DNA of 64,000 nt, taken from Marisa cornuarietis (taxonomy: Eukaryota; Mollusca; Gastropoda; Architaenioglossa; Ampullariidae). The stretch covers positions 62,001 through 126,000 of the forward strand of contig SMMW01000070.1 in NCBI GenBank assembly GCA_004794655.1, in the 5' to 3' direction. Positions within the stretch are counted from its first letter, which is position 1. Every line of letters begins with the position of its first letter. This document shows positions 51,601 to 60,121 of the stretch, piece by piece. The position numbers and the translations under genes are program-made. The notes beneath the pieces are model-generated. The model saw nothing but the letters and a program-made list of their open reading frames with translations, had not been told where the DNA came from and searched no databases.

Positions 51601-54600
51601 ATAAAGATTTGTCTCACCTTCTGGCAAATTTGTCCCGTGCACGACCAATGGGTCGTTCTTTATTCCCATCTTGGAATTTGGAGTGGGTTCATACCTTTCT
51701 AAATTCTAGTAAGTTTGAACCCTTGTCCCAGGCTCCGTTTCAGTTGCTTACTTGAACAGATGCTTCCTGCATGCAGTTTCGGGCAGATGGCTCAGTAGCT
51801 CTTCTTACATACCTGGGGTTTTTGGCAAAGAATAGGTTGCCCTCGATGGGTCCTCAAGAGGTTACTTTGCATCCGCTGCCTAGGGCAGATCCCCATGATT
51901 CAGTTAGGCTACAAGATCTGGTGCGGGCCTAATGCTTTTATTTTAAAAGATCCACTTCTTGTAGAAGGCGCAGATCACGTCTGTTTCTACCATTGCATGA
52001 GAATAAGGTGGACATAACGGCGCAGACAATTGCATCCTGGATAAAATGAGTCATTAGGGCAGTCTGTGTGGATCTCTCACCCCGAGCAGCTTCTCTAGTC
52101 AAGGCAAAAGCCCATGAAGTTCAAGCTGTAGCAACTAGTCTTGCTTTCTCTCCTAATGTAGCCCTAAAAGAGATTTTTAAAGCAATAGGCTGGTGCTCAG
52201 ATTCTACGTTCATTCGGTTTTACTCGAGAGACCTTGCACTTCACTCTGATTCTCAAGAGCGTGTCTGTGGAACAGCATATTGCCCACAGCATATCTAAAC
52301 CAGCAGGCCTTACCTCCTTTTCACAGTAAACCAGGTTGGCAGGGCTCGCCTCAGCTGCTCGGCCTCCCGGCTGGAATTGAAAGTATGTAAACAATTTTTG
52401 GTGGTGATGCTTTAGCTAGTCTTTTATTGGGTACCACACCTCCCATCTTTTATTCTCCTAATGGTCATGTCATCTGCTACAGTACAAAGAAGAAATACCA
52501 TTTTTCATGGTAAAATTCCTTTCTTCGAGTACTTACCAGATGACATGACCGCTAGTTCCCTCCCACCTCTCTGCTGTGGGTCTCTATTCAGTCTGCCGAA
52601 AAACTGGAGAGTGAGCTCACAGGCTAGACTGGGAGGGATGGAGGTCGAGTTGTTTGTATTCTTCCCAGTCATTGGTCATTGCTGACCAATCGGGAATGGA
52701 CAGCTGGAATTGAGGTAGCTAGTCGGGATAACTCCTCATAGTCATGTCATCAGGTAAGTACTCGAAGAAAGGAATTTTACTATGAAAAATGTTATTTTTC
52801 ATTGAAATTTAGTGCAATGAAGTCAACCACCAAAGAACATAATGTCAAGAGGGAGAACAAACTGTACTCCTACGCTGAACAAATGGCAGAGTTAGAGCTG
52901 AGAAAGGTAAGATTTTATCTACTGGAGAAGGTAAATTGTCCACCATACAGTAGAGTATGTCTATAATACACTCAAGATATTGATGTAACACACAAATTGC
53001 TGGGACAGGGTAACAGCTTAAGTTGTATAAGAAATACCAGTGTTTAATAGTCCCGCTTTGTTGGTGGTCACTCAAAGATAATCCTTGTTTAGGAAATTGA
53101 GCATAAGAGGGGGAAGAAGGTGGAAGAAATGCCCAAACTGTCCAAGAAACAGGAGGAACTTCTGGCAGCTCAACGCCTGCGAGAATCGGAAACCAGGCAG
53201 CGACTCACAGAGGTTATATTCAAATCTCACATGATTGACACTTAAAATAAATGAGGCTATTCGTGAAAGAGTTACTCTCTTACATTGTTTTAACACTTTT
53301 TTCTTCAGTCATAAAAGCTACACCTAAAATAACTGATAGATTAAAGCATCCTGTCAGATCTAAAAAAAAAGAATTGGGTTAAATGTTTTACAGCTAACAT
53401 AATGCTGTTGTAATGTGAGAGTTGAGAATTGTAATGTTAAACTGAAAATGTTGAGGTGTTGTAGCTTGCATATGGTGTGATACTGCTCGGATAGGTAAGG
53501 TTTTGCACGTCCTTGTAACATCCATTCACAAAAAATATTATACACATGCATGTGTGTGTGTGTGTGTGCACATACACATTTATGTGTGCATGCTTACCAC
53601 AGATGTACAACCGCCTTTGCTGTGGCTGCAGTCTGCTGGATGCAGCTCTGTTGGGAAACCCCGTCGCTTGTCGTCTACACATGAATACCATTTGCAGTCT
53701 TCTTGTTCCGCTGCTTGCCTCTCCTTTGGCAGGGCCTCGTGCCAGCCAAGTCTTCTTACGACTTGGAGAGGCAGCCTTTGATGACAAACAGCTTGGTAAG
53801 TTTGTGCTAAATAAAAATTTGTTTAAACTCTAGCTTACTGTTTTCCAGGATTGTTTACATTTACTGTCACAATCCCTCTTGCACCCTCTGTCCCTACTCA
53901 CAAATTTAAGTACCGCATAATTACATGGTTTCTGGGTTATTGTTTTGTGTTCAGTGAACTTCATTCTCGACATGTTTATGCCATTACTTATCAATAGCTT
54001 CATGCCATCTACAGTTTTGCTTTTAGAAAGGCCTTTTAAATGTTATGGGATGTATTTGTTTTCTTTTTAATTAATGTATCTTTATTACCATGAAAACAAA
54101 TAAAAAAAGTTGTTTGTAACAAGAAAGGTAAAGGTAGTCTCATGACCATGTGAGAGTGAGGTATTAGAGACCACGGCTTCCCAGTTATCTTGGGCCCAGC
54201 ATTTGGTGAGGATGGTGCCCATCTCCTCTCCCTTGCTGTGTTACCTTCCCCAACTCTCTGCAGTGTTAGGCACCAATTCCATGGTTGTGTCACCAGTGGG
54301 ACATGTGCTTGATACCCGGGTTATTGAACCAGCTAGTTCTTGTGCATTTGGATTCAGATGTGGTTACTCAAACCGCTAGGCTATTTCCTTCCCTGTAAGG
54401 AAGGGAAGTTGCATTCTTTGTTAAATGATTGGCTTTAAACTTGTAGTGTATGACTGTTTGGTTCAAGTCTGCAATGTTAAGGAAGGGGAGCGGGTGACAT
54501 TATGTGCAAAATGAATGGTATTCATCTAAGCAGCTGGTGCTGAACTTGCTTTTTGCATTAAGAACAATCTTATTTCCTTTTGCCCAGGAACGCTAGTCAG

Positions 54601-57600
54601 CAATGTCACACTACGACTGCTGGAACCAGTTTGCAGCACACCCAGCCAATGGAGTGAGGAACCATTGGGCGAGCAGGCTACCAGGACTCTTCGCTTACTT
54701 CTCACCTGCACCAATGCTGACCCAGAAAACCCTGACCTCTTTCCTGCTCCAACTGTTGGGTTTTTGTACTATTTCTTAGCCTCCATCTTGAAAACTGGGG
54801 CAAAGGTATATTTCACAGAGAGTACATCCTTAAGGTGATTTATAGATTCAAATTATGGTTGTGAATCAGATTAAAGAAAGGTTTGAGGAAGATTAAATCT
54901 TGGTTGTCTGATGACCTTTGACATCATATATGGAGAGAGAGTAAAAAAAATGTTTGTCCAGTGGCCTTTGACTTTACATGTGCAGGTAGTTGGAGGAGAT
55001 AGCACAGTTTGTTCAGAAGTTCTCGAGTTTGTGAGGCTGCATGCCACTATGAGGAAGAACTCGGACAAAGAAGACAACGGGTCAGAGGTAAAAAATGAGG
55101 TATTCTTTTGGCTCAGTAAAATCACAAATGTGACCAGCCACCACAAAACGAGTCTTAAGTCGTGCAGAGCAGTTTCGTACTAGAGGCCCCAAAAGGTGAT
55201 TGGGGTCAATTTTGTGCAGTTTTCTTTAAGAATGGATTCCTTGATTATTAAACTTACAGGAAAATACACTGCTATGTTAAAATAAAAGTTAGAAATTGTC
55301 TTTAAATACATTTTAATTGAGGTATCCCACTGTGATCTGTCCTAACTTCCACAGGAAAATGACAAAATTCAAATGCTGTTTTGGAACTAATTCCCTGTCA
55401 GAACCTCATCGTGTTATACCTTGCCAGAAAGCTCTGACACTGTATTTTTATTCTCTTTAAAGACTGATTCAAAATTTAACTAATCTGATTTACGTTATTT
55501 TACAAACAGGGCAAGGCACTAAACGGCACACAAATAAATATTCATTGCTACATATTTTTTGTTATTGGAAATGATGTAGCGTGCTGTATTTTATCATCAA
55601 AATTTGGTACAGTTTGAACAATTAGAAGTACATGGTGCTAAGGAAAAACCTAGTGGAATCACTGAAATTCTTTGAACCCACTTTTCTCAGAAAGGCCACC
55701 ACCGTACTGCCACACTTCAAACCTTTATAAATCACTCAATTTTAGGACTAGAAGAACAACTTTTGTATCAAAAGAAAGGTCAGAACCTGTACATTTTAAA
55801 AATATGCAATTTGCAAAATCTTAAATTTCCAACTTAAGACTCAGTTCGTTGTGGCGGGTCACAAATACTCTCATTGCTATTGTTTAGTTCTCTAGAGGGA
55901 AAAAAGAAAAAGATTCCCGTTTGAGTTATGACAGTTATCCAAACTTTTTTGTGTGTAGTTGGATCCGACCCTGCTCCCCAGGCAGAAGCTGATTGTCCTG
56001 TGTTTGAATGTCATTGGCACCATGGAGATGGGCTTACAACAAGGAGCCTTGGCAGCATTGTCAGAACTCGCCAGGTGTGCCAATGGTGATGAAAATGCCA
56101 CCACGGTGACCAACGCTGAAATTTTTGAGCTTCTCAGAGCCCTGGAATCTCCATGCATGGCCGTCCGAGAGGCAGCTCTGCAGGTGAGCTGGGGGATTAA
56201 GTCACTTGGTGTTACTTCAGTTTTGTAAAAATAGCTTCTTTTTTTTCACTCATTATGATTGAAGCAGCCTGAAGAGTATTCCTGTGCTTTTTGCAGTGCT
56301 TCCAAGAGCTGTGCGATGTCCTGCCCGGAATGGATGAAGACTTCACTGTGTGGATTCAGATTGCTAAGCGAGTTTGGATAGCCTGTCATGATGTGGATGA
56401 AACCATCCAGAGCCTGGCGAAATCGTAAGCTGCTTCAAGTTCACCTCTTTTGTTATCACATGATAAAACTGTTTCTCTTGGATCTGGTGGATGATAGAAC
56501 TGTAGCTTATGCAAGAATTAAAAATAACTTCACAACTGTCTGAATGATTTTGAGTGTCATTGCCACATTCTAAAGGAGGTAACAGCTCTGAAACAAGTAT
56601 CAGTCCTCTTTTGTTAGTTGTCACAAAAATCCTGACTGTAGATTTCAAGGAAGTATTGGGCCATTTTCTGGATTTGTTACTTGTACAGCACATCCACTTT
56701 GTCATGTTTTTAGCCTGCGAGCTGACCTTGAGATGGAAGAGGCACCCTCAGAACTGAGTAGAATGATCATTGAGGATGTCAGCCATGATGTGGATATTAT
56801 TCGGCGAGCAGCAGGAGGTGCTCTGGCTGAAGCATTGACGAAACATCCGGACCAGGTTCCTGTTGTGTTGGCACAGCTGCTTGACTTGTATAACCAGCAG
56901 AACTATGTGAGTTTTTACTGCAGGCCAGGACCTTTCCTGAAGCACATCTGAACAAAGTTTATTTTTAGTTTCTTCTCTGTGAATAAAGTTAAAATTTGTT
57001 GTTCGTGTATGTATGTATCTATGTAGAGAGAAGACTTGGTGGCTTCATGTAATGTTTTCTTTTATAATGCTGCTATGCCATATTCATGTGCAAAAGTCAT
57101 TGTTTGAAAATAAGAATATTAGAAAGGGTGCTTAAAATGTTTTCAAAGCAATTAAAATTAAAAAAAAACCTGCTGTATGGGAAAGGGAGACAATGAACTA
57201 AAAGTAAAGATGTATGAGGAAAGTAAACAATATGCAAGTAATGCATAGGCAGAAAATAAAATCATATTTCTGTGCTTTTCACTGTCCCAGCTGCCTCCTG
57301 TACAACTAGACCCACTAGGGCGCAAGATAGAGGAACAAGCCCCTGACCAGTGGACATCTAGATCAGGTGTTGCTCTGGCCCTAGCTGATTTGGCTCCACT
57401 GTTGCCTCAGGACCAGATCCGACCTTTGTTTGATTTCTTCGTTCCAACAGCTTTGGGTGATCGCTCGCCAGAAGTCCGCTCCCATATGCGTGACGCTGCT
57501 CTTGCGACAATAAATTCTCATGGCAAGGTAAAAATGTCGTTGAATCTCCTGTCTGTGATTTCCCCTTTTCCTCCTGAAAGACATGTTAGAGGAGTTAAAG

Positions 57601-59648
57601 GCTGTGCATACTCAGTAGTTACAATCACTAAACCACTGCCTTAACACAACACACACTGGCTTTTTGTAGCTGATGATGTGTGAATGCTTAATGCTAGAAG
57701 GAAAGTAAACTATGCATTTTAAAGCCGAATTAGTTACTTCCCTTATGAGAGGATATTCAATCTTTTTCAATTCCTTTGTGGTCAAGCAAGCTAAATATAT
57801 CTATGCAGTGTGTTCCACGTTTTTTGACAGTTTTGTCAAATTTGATAAATCTCTCATTTCAAATTATTTTTTTTTATCTCTAAAAATTACATTTTATGCG
57901 CTTCGAGCAGAACACTTAGATGTAGCAATAGATTCGCTTATTCATTATTTATGCTGTAGACAACAACCCCAAATGAGATATTTTGAATTTCAGGGCAAAA
58001 TGTACAGCTTGCACTATTACTGGATTTATAAGAACACCTGCAAATCATCTGACAAACTCACCTCTTGTGCCTACTTTTGGTCAACTTTTGGTTCATTTTG
58101 TCTCTTTAGGAGAATGTCAACATGCTCCTACCAGTGTTTGAAAACTTTCTTGCAACTGCACCAGACACGGCCAGCAACGACACTGTGCGGCAGAGCATTG
58201 TGATCCTCATGGGAAACCTTGCCAAGCATCTCGACTCAGACAACCCTAAAGTCCGACCAATCGTTGCTCAGCTGATCTCTGCACTTTCAACTCCCTCACA
58301 AGAGGTGAGAGCATAAGCCGAGAGCTAAACCATTATAGCATTTATGTGCAAGGTGGAAGGTGTGCATGTACCCAGTTTAATAACTTGTCTGCCTCTGTAG
58401 TACAATGTTCCCAGCTGTTGTATGGATACCTGTGGAAGGAAAGGCAGTGAAGAAGAGATTAACACTGCTTGTATGGAAAAGCTGGGTCCTTAGATTAGTG
58501 AATTTCTAACACCTACCTCATCACTGCTGAGAAGGGGATGGGACTATTATTGTCAGTATTTGTATTACGTATGCCATTGAAACAGATTTTCATTGATCAT
58601 AGGATGTGCATGGCTATCATGTGAAATTTTCTTCCCTGGTTGTTAGCTTCCAGCCTGAAAGCAGTGTGCAGGCTGTCACAACCACCCACCTCACGTTCAT
58701 TGGAATTGTTCGTGTATTTTTTTTTTTTGCAGGTTCAGGAAGCAGTTGCTAACTGCTTACCACCATTAGTGCCGTCCATCAAGCAAGGTGCACCAGAGCT
58801 GGTGCAACGACTGTTGATGCTGTTGCTGGAGTCAGACAACTATGGTGAGCGTAAGGGTGCAGCTTACGGCCTGGCTGGGCTGGTCAAAGGCATGGGTATT
58901 CTGGCCTTAAAGCAGCAGCAAGTCATGGACACGCTCACCAACGCTATTCAGGACAAGAAGAGTCCCCGCAAGAGAGAAGGTGTGTGCCAACATGCACTGT
59001 GCAGTTGAATTGTTGTCCTAATAAAATGTAGGATTTAAGCTTATATATTTACTTCCTTTTCATAAAATAAAATTTATGCTCTTGCCTTCAGAGAGCAGCA
59101 TCTAAAAGTATGTAGTGGAGTCATGGGTTGTATTAAAAAAATTAATGCCACTGAATAATGAGACTTCGCTGTTTTCTATGTTAAAAAATAAAGTGGTAGG
59201 GGGCAGATCTTGATGACTTCATTTACTGAAAATTTTCCATGATGCAAGGGAATGATTAAACCTTACATTTTTATAGCTGTTTACTAGTCGACCTGTAATA
59301 AAAATATTTTTCATTCAGGAGCCTTGCTGGCATTTGAGATGCTGTGCAACATGCTGGGTCGTCTGTTTGAGCCTTACATTGTGCATATCATCCAGCATTT
59401 ATTGCTGTGCTTTGGTGATGGTAACCAGTACGTCCGAGAGGTGAGGCACCCATGCCATCATTTTATTTTGCTTGATGTTTTTGCACATTTGTAAATTTGT
59501 TGTGGGTATTCACCTGACTTCCTTTACTTGCAGGCAGCTGATGAATGTGCCAAAGCTGTGATGCGAAACTTGAGTGCACATGGTGTCAAACTTGTGTTGC
59601 CTTCTCTGCTGCGTGGACTTGAGGAAGACTCATGGAGGACAAAGGCTG
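30379..59648 (+). CDS. GCN1: GCN1, HEAT-repeat activator of the GCN2 kinase (N-terminal 32 exons)
   Basis: GCN1 binds ribosomes and, with GCN20/ABCF3, activates GCN2 to phosphorylate eIF2-alpha when tRNAs are uncharged or ribosomes collide. This is family knowledge. Exons: 30379-30399, 30516-30618, 31019-31217, 32189-32294, 32600-32698, 33196-33330, 33540-33608, 33956-34064, 36213-36287, 40506-40634, 41132-41284, 41551-41648, 42034-42109, 42296-42448, 44014-44106, 45884-46119, 46471-46657, 46870-46994, 47319-47497, 52813-52906, 53093-53212, 53603-53795, 54588-54805, 54986-55087, 55959-56183, 56297-56424, 56714-56906, 57291-57527, 58110-58304, 58733-58979, 59319-59440, 59534-59648. All phases agree, giving about 1511 codons against roughly 2670 in animal GCN1. 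The start ATG is in a good context (AAACATGG). The eEF3-like region is entered, but the GCN2-binding RWD-binding region lies beyond the window. Confidence 0.95.
31019..33608 (+). CDS. GCN1: GCN1 exons 3-7
   Basis: Exon 3 reads [17 protein letters not shown] and [17 protein letters not shown]; exon 4 [18 protein letters not shown]; exon 5 [20 protein letters not shown] and RKLRRVWME; exon 6 [20 protein letters not shown]; exon 7 [18 protein letters not shown]. Together they match the first HEAT-like helices of GCN1 in order. Exon 5 has a weak acceptor without a pyrimidine tract (TTCTGTGAAG), accepted because frame, phase and homology all fit. Intron 3 carries a 446-bp tandem duplication. Confidence 0.88.
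31281..32175. repeat. Near-perfect tandem duplication, 446-bp period
   Basis: The sequence from 31281 recurs from 31727 and runs to about 32175, just before the exon 4 acceptor at 32188. I noticed one substitution (AGTCTTCAC in copy 1, AGTCCTCAC in copy 2). Such low divergence means a recent duplication, or an assembly artefact from merged haplotypes. Confidence 0.9.
33956..36287 (+). CDS. GCN1: GCN1 exons 8-9
   Basis: Exon 8 reads [20 protein letters not shown] and LRNPEIILG and leaves in phase 1 at GGCA|GTAAGC. Exon 9 reads [20 protein letters not shown] and KLLGG and leaves in phase 1. The 2.1-kb intron between them is occupied by the inverted-repeat element at 34551-36071. Confidence 0.9.
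34551..36071. mobile_element. Inverted-repeat element enclosing DIRS-derived DNA
   Basis: The left end GTGACCTGCCACCACAAAAT (continuing GAGTCCTGAC) is the reverse complement, with few changes, of the right end (GTTAGGACTCATTTTGTGGT continuing GGCAAGTCAC). The same termini bound 55130-55862, so this is a family of TIR elements. From about 34597 the interior begins with TTTCTTCTTTGG then CACCAGGTGGCATGACC, homologous to the terminal repeat of the DIRS-like elements at 47854 and 60122. Homology to 60122-61200 continues to about 35950. No complete ORF is present. Confidence 0.65.
35150..35575. repeat. Diverged tandem repeat, units of about 107-146 bp
   Basis: Four units start near 35151, 35260, 35406 and 35513. 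Each carries TGTGACAC, TTTTCCTTGAGAAAAG, CAGTCAGTGTCACC and GAGAATTCTGCA-like blocks. It lies inside the DIRS-derived interior of the TIR element. Confidence 0.55.
36300..37250. repeat. GC-richer repeat-like segment with an internal tandem duplication
   Basis: This block stands out by composition from the AT-rich intron. It contains a 90-100 bp tandem duplication (about 36543-36630 and 36632-36715) sharing ACAAGAGAGGTACCTGTT, GCGACTGGACCAGGCTG-like text and AGCACTCTTGTC, and an AATAAA at about 36794. It could be a solo LTR or another retroelement end, but I find no defining termini or target duplication. Confidence 0.4.
37251..40505. other. Remainder of GCN1 intron 9
   Basis: AT-rich intron with a TA microsatellite (about 39270-39308). 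The only recognised element is the L1-like 3' fragment at about 39874-40440. Nothing else can be assigned. Confidence 0.4.
39874..40440 (-). mobile_element. L1-like LINE 3' fragment with open C-terminal reading frame
   Basis: On the minus strand, 40422-39874 is open for about 180 residues. It contains [20 protein letters not shown] followed by a Cys, the C-x2/3-C...H-x4-C zinc-knuckle-like pattern found at the C-terminus of many L1-type ORF2 proteins. Flanking residues ([30 protein letters not shown]) also suit that region. It is 5'-truncated about 65 bp upstream of GCN1 exon 10. Confidence 0.65.
40506..41648 (+). CDS. GCN1: GCN1 exons 10-12
   Basis: Exon 10 reads [20 protein letters not shown] and [12 protein letters not shown]; exon 11 [27 protein letters not shown] and [10 protein letters not shown]; exon 12 [20 protein letters not shown] and VPEKLIQWF. 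This is one of the best-conserved early GCN1 stretches ([17 protein letters not shown]). Acceptors are TTTTCTGTACAG, TTCATCGTGCAG and CTGTCTGCCAG. Confidence 0.95.
42034..46119 (+). CDS. GCN1: GCN1 exons 13-16
   Basis: Exon 13 reads [20 protein letters not shown]; exon 14 [20 protein letters not shown]; exon 15 [20 protein letters not shown] and EKFLTSA; exon 16 [40 protein letters not shown] and GGAQ. The GDTLLQA block and the 'R-x-W-x-V-R...LLSLLGG' block are GCN1 hallmarks. The exon 14 donor is the slightly weak GTTGGC. Introns 14 and 15 are AT-rich; intron 15 has a 150-bp inverted-repeat element. Confidence 0.93.
42449..44013. other. GCN1 intron 14, no feature recognised
   Basis: AT-rich intron of 1.6 kb. 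No coding remains, inverted repeat or RNA gene is visible to me. Confidence 0.4.
44395..44544. mobile_element. MITE-like inverted-repeat element, 150 bp
   Basis: The left end CAGAGCCAGCGTTAGG and the right end CCTAACACCGGCTCTG are near-perfect inverted complements. The interior has a GC-rich GAGGGGGCCCCGCG block. Short size, terminal inverted repeats and no ORF fit a MITE. The rest of intron 15 is AT-rich and unassigned. Confidence 0.6.
46471..47497 (+). CDS. GCN1: GCN1 exons 17-19
   Basis: Exon 17 reads [20 protein letters not shown] and [11 protein letters not shown]; exon 18 [20 protein letters not shown]; exon 19 [20 protein letters not shown], then [20 protein letters not shown]. The last motif corresponds to the 'TREEFAIMQTPAGELYD' block of vertebrate GCN1. 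Exon 19 ends GAGAA|GTAAGG in phase 2, matching exon 20 across the 5.3-kb transposon-filled intron. Confidence 0.95.
50213..50747 (+). mobile_element. LINE 3' fragment nested in the DIRS-like element
   Basis: The fragment encodes [38 protein letters not shown], a frameshift, then [43 protein letters not shown] and [10 protein letters not shown], the C-terminus of a non-LTR RT of the same type as 9572-10173. It ends in GCGCATTATAAAA and an ATC repeat. It interrupts the RNase H frame exactly between ...VMI (50212) and MSDNSTVV (50748). Confidence 0.8.
51310..52300 (+). pseudogene. Tyrosine recombinase of the DIRS-like element, inactive
   Basis: It reads [44 protein letters not shown] and [11 protein letters not shown]. 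After stops it continues with [35 protein letters not shown]. The catalytic H-x-x-R box is HEVQ here (codons 52113-52124), so the Arg is replaced by Gln (CGA to CAA would do it). The minus-strand sister copy has HTVR. The nucleophilic Tyr (RFYS) remains. Three in-frame stops confirm decay. Confidence 0.7.
52500..52792. mobile_element. Foldback element made of two DIRS-type terminal repeats
   Basis: The left arm 52502-52550 (TTTCTTCGAGTACTTACCAG then ATGACATGACC) is an almost perfect inverted complement of the right arm 52741-52790. The inner 52560-52740 is inverted relative to 47880-48060 (CATTGGTCA...GACCAAT, TGAGCTCAC). It abuts the end of the DIRS-like element and stops about 20 bp before the exon 20 acceptor. 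Confidence 0.65.
52813..53212 (+). CDS. GCN1: GCN1 exons 20-21: charged helical segment
   Basis: Exon 20 (94 nt) reads [20 protein letters not shown]; exon 21 reads [20 protein letters not shown] then RQRLTE. The run of Lys/Glu/Arg/Gln predicts a long charged helix or coiled coil, as at this point in vertebrate GCN1 (KRENKAYSFKEQIIELEL). Exon 20 follows ATTGAAATTTAG with transposon sequence immediately upstream. The exon 21 donor is GTTATA, a weak but consistent choice. Confidence 0.92.
53603..55087 (+). CDS. GCN1: GCN1 exons 22-24
   Basis: Exon 22 reads [40 protein letters not shown]; exon 23 [20 protein letters not shown] and [18 protein letters not shown]; exon 24 [29 protein letters not shown] matches the GCN1 block 'LVSHVTLRLLKP'. 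Exon 22 follows TGCTTACCACAG just after a TG microsatellite (about 53551-53571). Confidence 0.93.
54120..54400 (-). mobile_element. tRNA-like SINE
   Basis: On the minus strand the element starts with TAGCCTAGCGGTTTGAGTAA (box A-like, 54383-54371) and, about 50 bp on, GGTTCAATAACCC (box B-like, 54330-54318), the spacing of a polymerase III promoter. The body matches the diverged copy at 14458-14665. It lies in GCN1 intron 22. The 3' end near 54120 is approximate. Confidence 0.55.
55130..55862. mobile_element. Non-autonomous TIR element, 733 bp
   Basis: The left end GTGACCAGCCACCACAAAAC (then GAGTCTTAAG) and the right end CTTAAGACTCAGTTCGTTGT (then GGCGGGTCAC) are inverted complements with a few changes. 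AAAT flanks both sides, a possible 4-bp target duplication. No ORF is present. The termini match those of 34551-36071, so both belong to one family. It occupies most of GCN1 intron 24. Confidence 0.7.
55959..57527 (+). CDS. GCN1: GCN1 exons 25-28: entry to the eEF3-like HEAT region
   Basis: Exon 25 reads [15 protein letters not shown] and [20 protein letters not shown]; exon 26 [20 protein letters not shown]; exon 27 [20 protein letters not shown]; exon 28 [40 protein letters not shown], then [11 protein letters not shown]. The helices repeat in the HEAT pattern. The block around exon 28 is the start of the eEF3-related region used in GCN1 for GCN20/ABCF3 and ribosome contact; that function is family knowledge. 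Confidence 0.95.
58110..59648 (+). CDS. GCN1: GCN1 exons 29-32: core eEF3-like HEAT repeats
   Basis: These are the most conserved exons in the window. Exon 29 reads [20 protein letters not shown] and [11 protein letters not shown]; exon 30 [15 protein letters not shown] and [20 protein letters not shown]; exon 31 [20 protein letters not shown] and [13 protein letters not shown]; exon 32 [20 protein letters not shown] then [10 protein letters not shown]. Exon 32 ends GCTG|GTTAGT in phase 1. The next expected exon is not found in the remaining 4.3 kb, so the gene continues beyond the window. Confidence 0.97.
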
Positions 59649-60121
59649 GTTAGTCTTGAAGTCTTATCACTTTGTATCACAGAAAATTTGGTCAGCTCAC
59701 TTTTAGGAACCAGACATTTGTTTGAAATGTTTCAAGTGTCAAGAATATGTCACTGGAAGAATGATTTTATGACTTGCAGATATTGGAATTTAATTAGCTA
59801 TTTAACCTAGTTCACAGTCATTGCTGTCATCATAGCTTTGACTTGTGAAACAAGGATTGCCACATTGCTAAAAGAAGTTAACAGCATCATGTATTAAGGT
59901 AGATACCAAAGAAGTTAACAGCATTGTGTATTAAGGTAGATGTCAAAGGCAGAATCACAGCTCAGATTGTGTAACATCTGTGGCTGCATGAGTGTGGTGC
60001 CCCAGACATTCCATGCAAGAAGTGTGATTACAGTAATATCATACTTTGTCAGGTGCAGACAAAGTTTAAATTTGTCAAAGGGAGAGTAGATTTCTATTTC
60101 TCCTTTATAGTCAAGTGGGCA
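59649..60121 (+). other. Start of the GCN1 intron following exon 32
   Basis: AT-rich intron with the small tandem repeat at 59872-59946. No further GCN1 exon is visible from here to 64000. Confidence 0.5.
59872..59946. repeat. Two-copy 37-38 bp tandem repeat
   Basis: AAGAAGTTAACAGCATCATG and TATTAAGGTAGATACCAA are repeated immediately with two or three changes, in the intron after GCN1 exon 32. Confidence 0.7.

Larger units (their letters stand above)
47854..52495 (+). mobile_element. DIRS-like (tyrosine-recombinase) retrotransposon, decayed
   Basis: DIRS elements replicate through RNA but insert with a tyrosine recombinase, have inverted terminal repeats and make no target duplication. Here the left terminus (TTCTTCTTTGTACTGTACCA then GATGAC) is inverted at the right end (GTCATCTGCTACAGTACAA then AGAAGAAA, ending about 52495). 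Coding remains run in the expected order: gag-like (about 48130-49250), a piece of RT ([14 protein letters not shown], about 49680-49730), RNase H ([27 protein letters not shown], about 50748-50990) and tyrosine recombinase (about 51310-52300). The RT palm with its YxDD motif is not visible, and a LINE piece splits RNase H. It sits in GCN1 intron 19, same strand. Confidence 0.75.

Noticed and set aside
50823..51755. A 310-codon frame resembling an independent phage-type integrase gene
   Set aside because: It combines RNase H end and recombinase start of the DIRS-like element and is followed by in-frame stops; it is not a host gene or a bacterial transfer.
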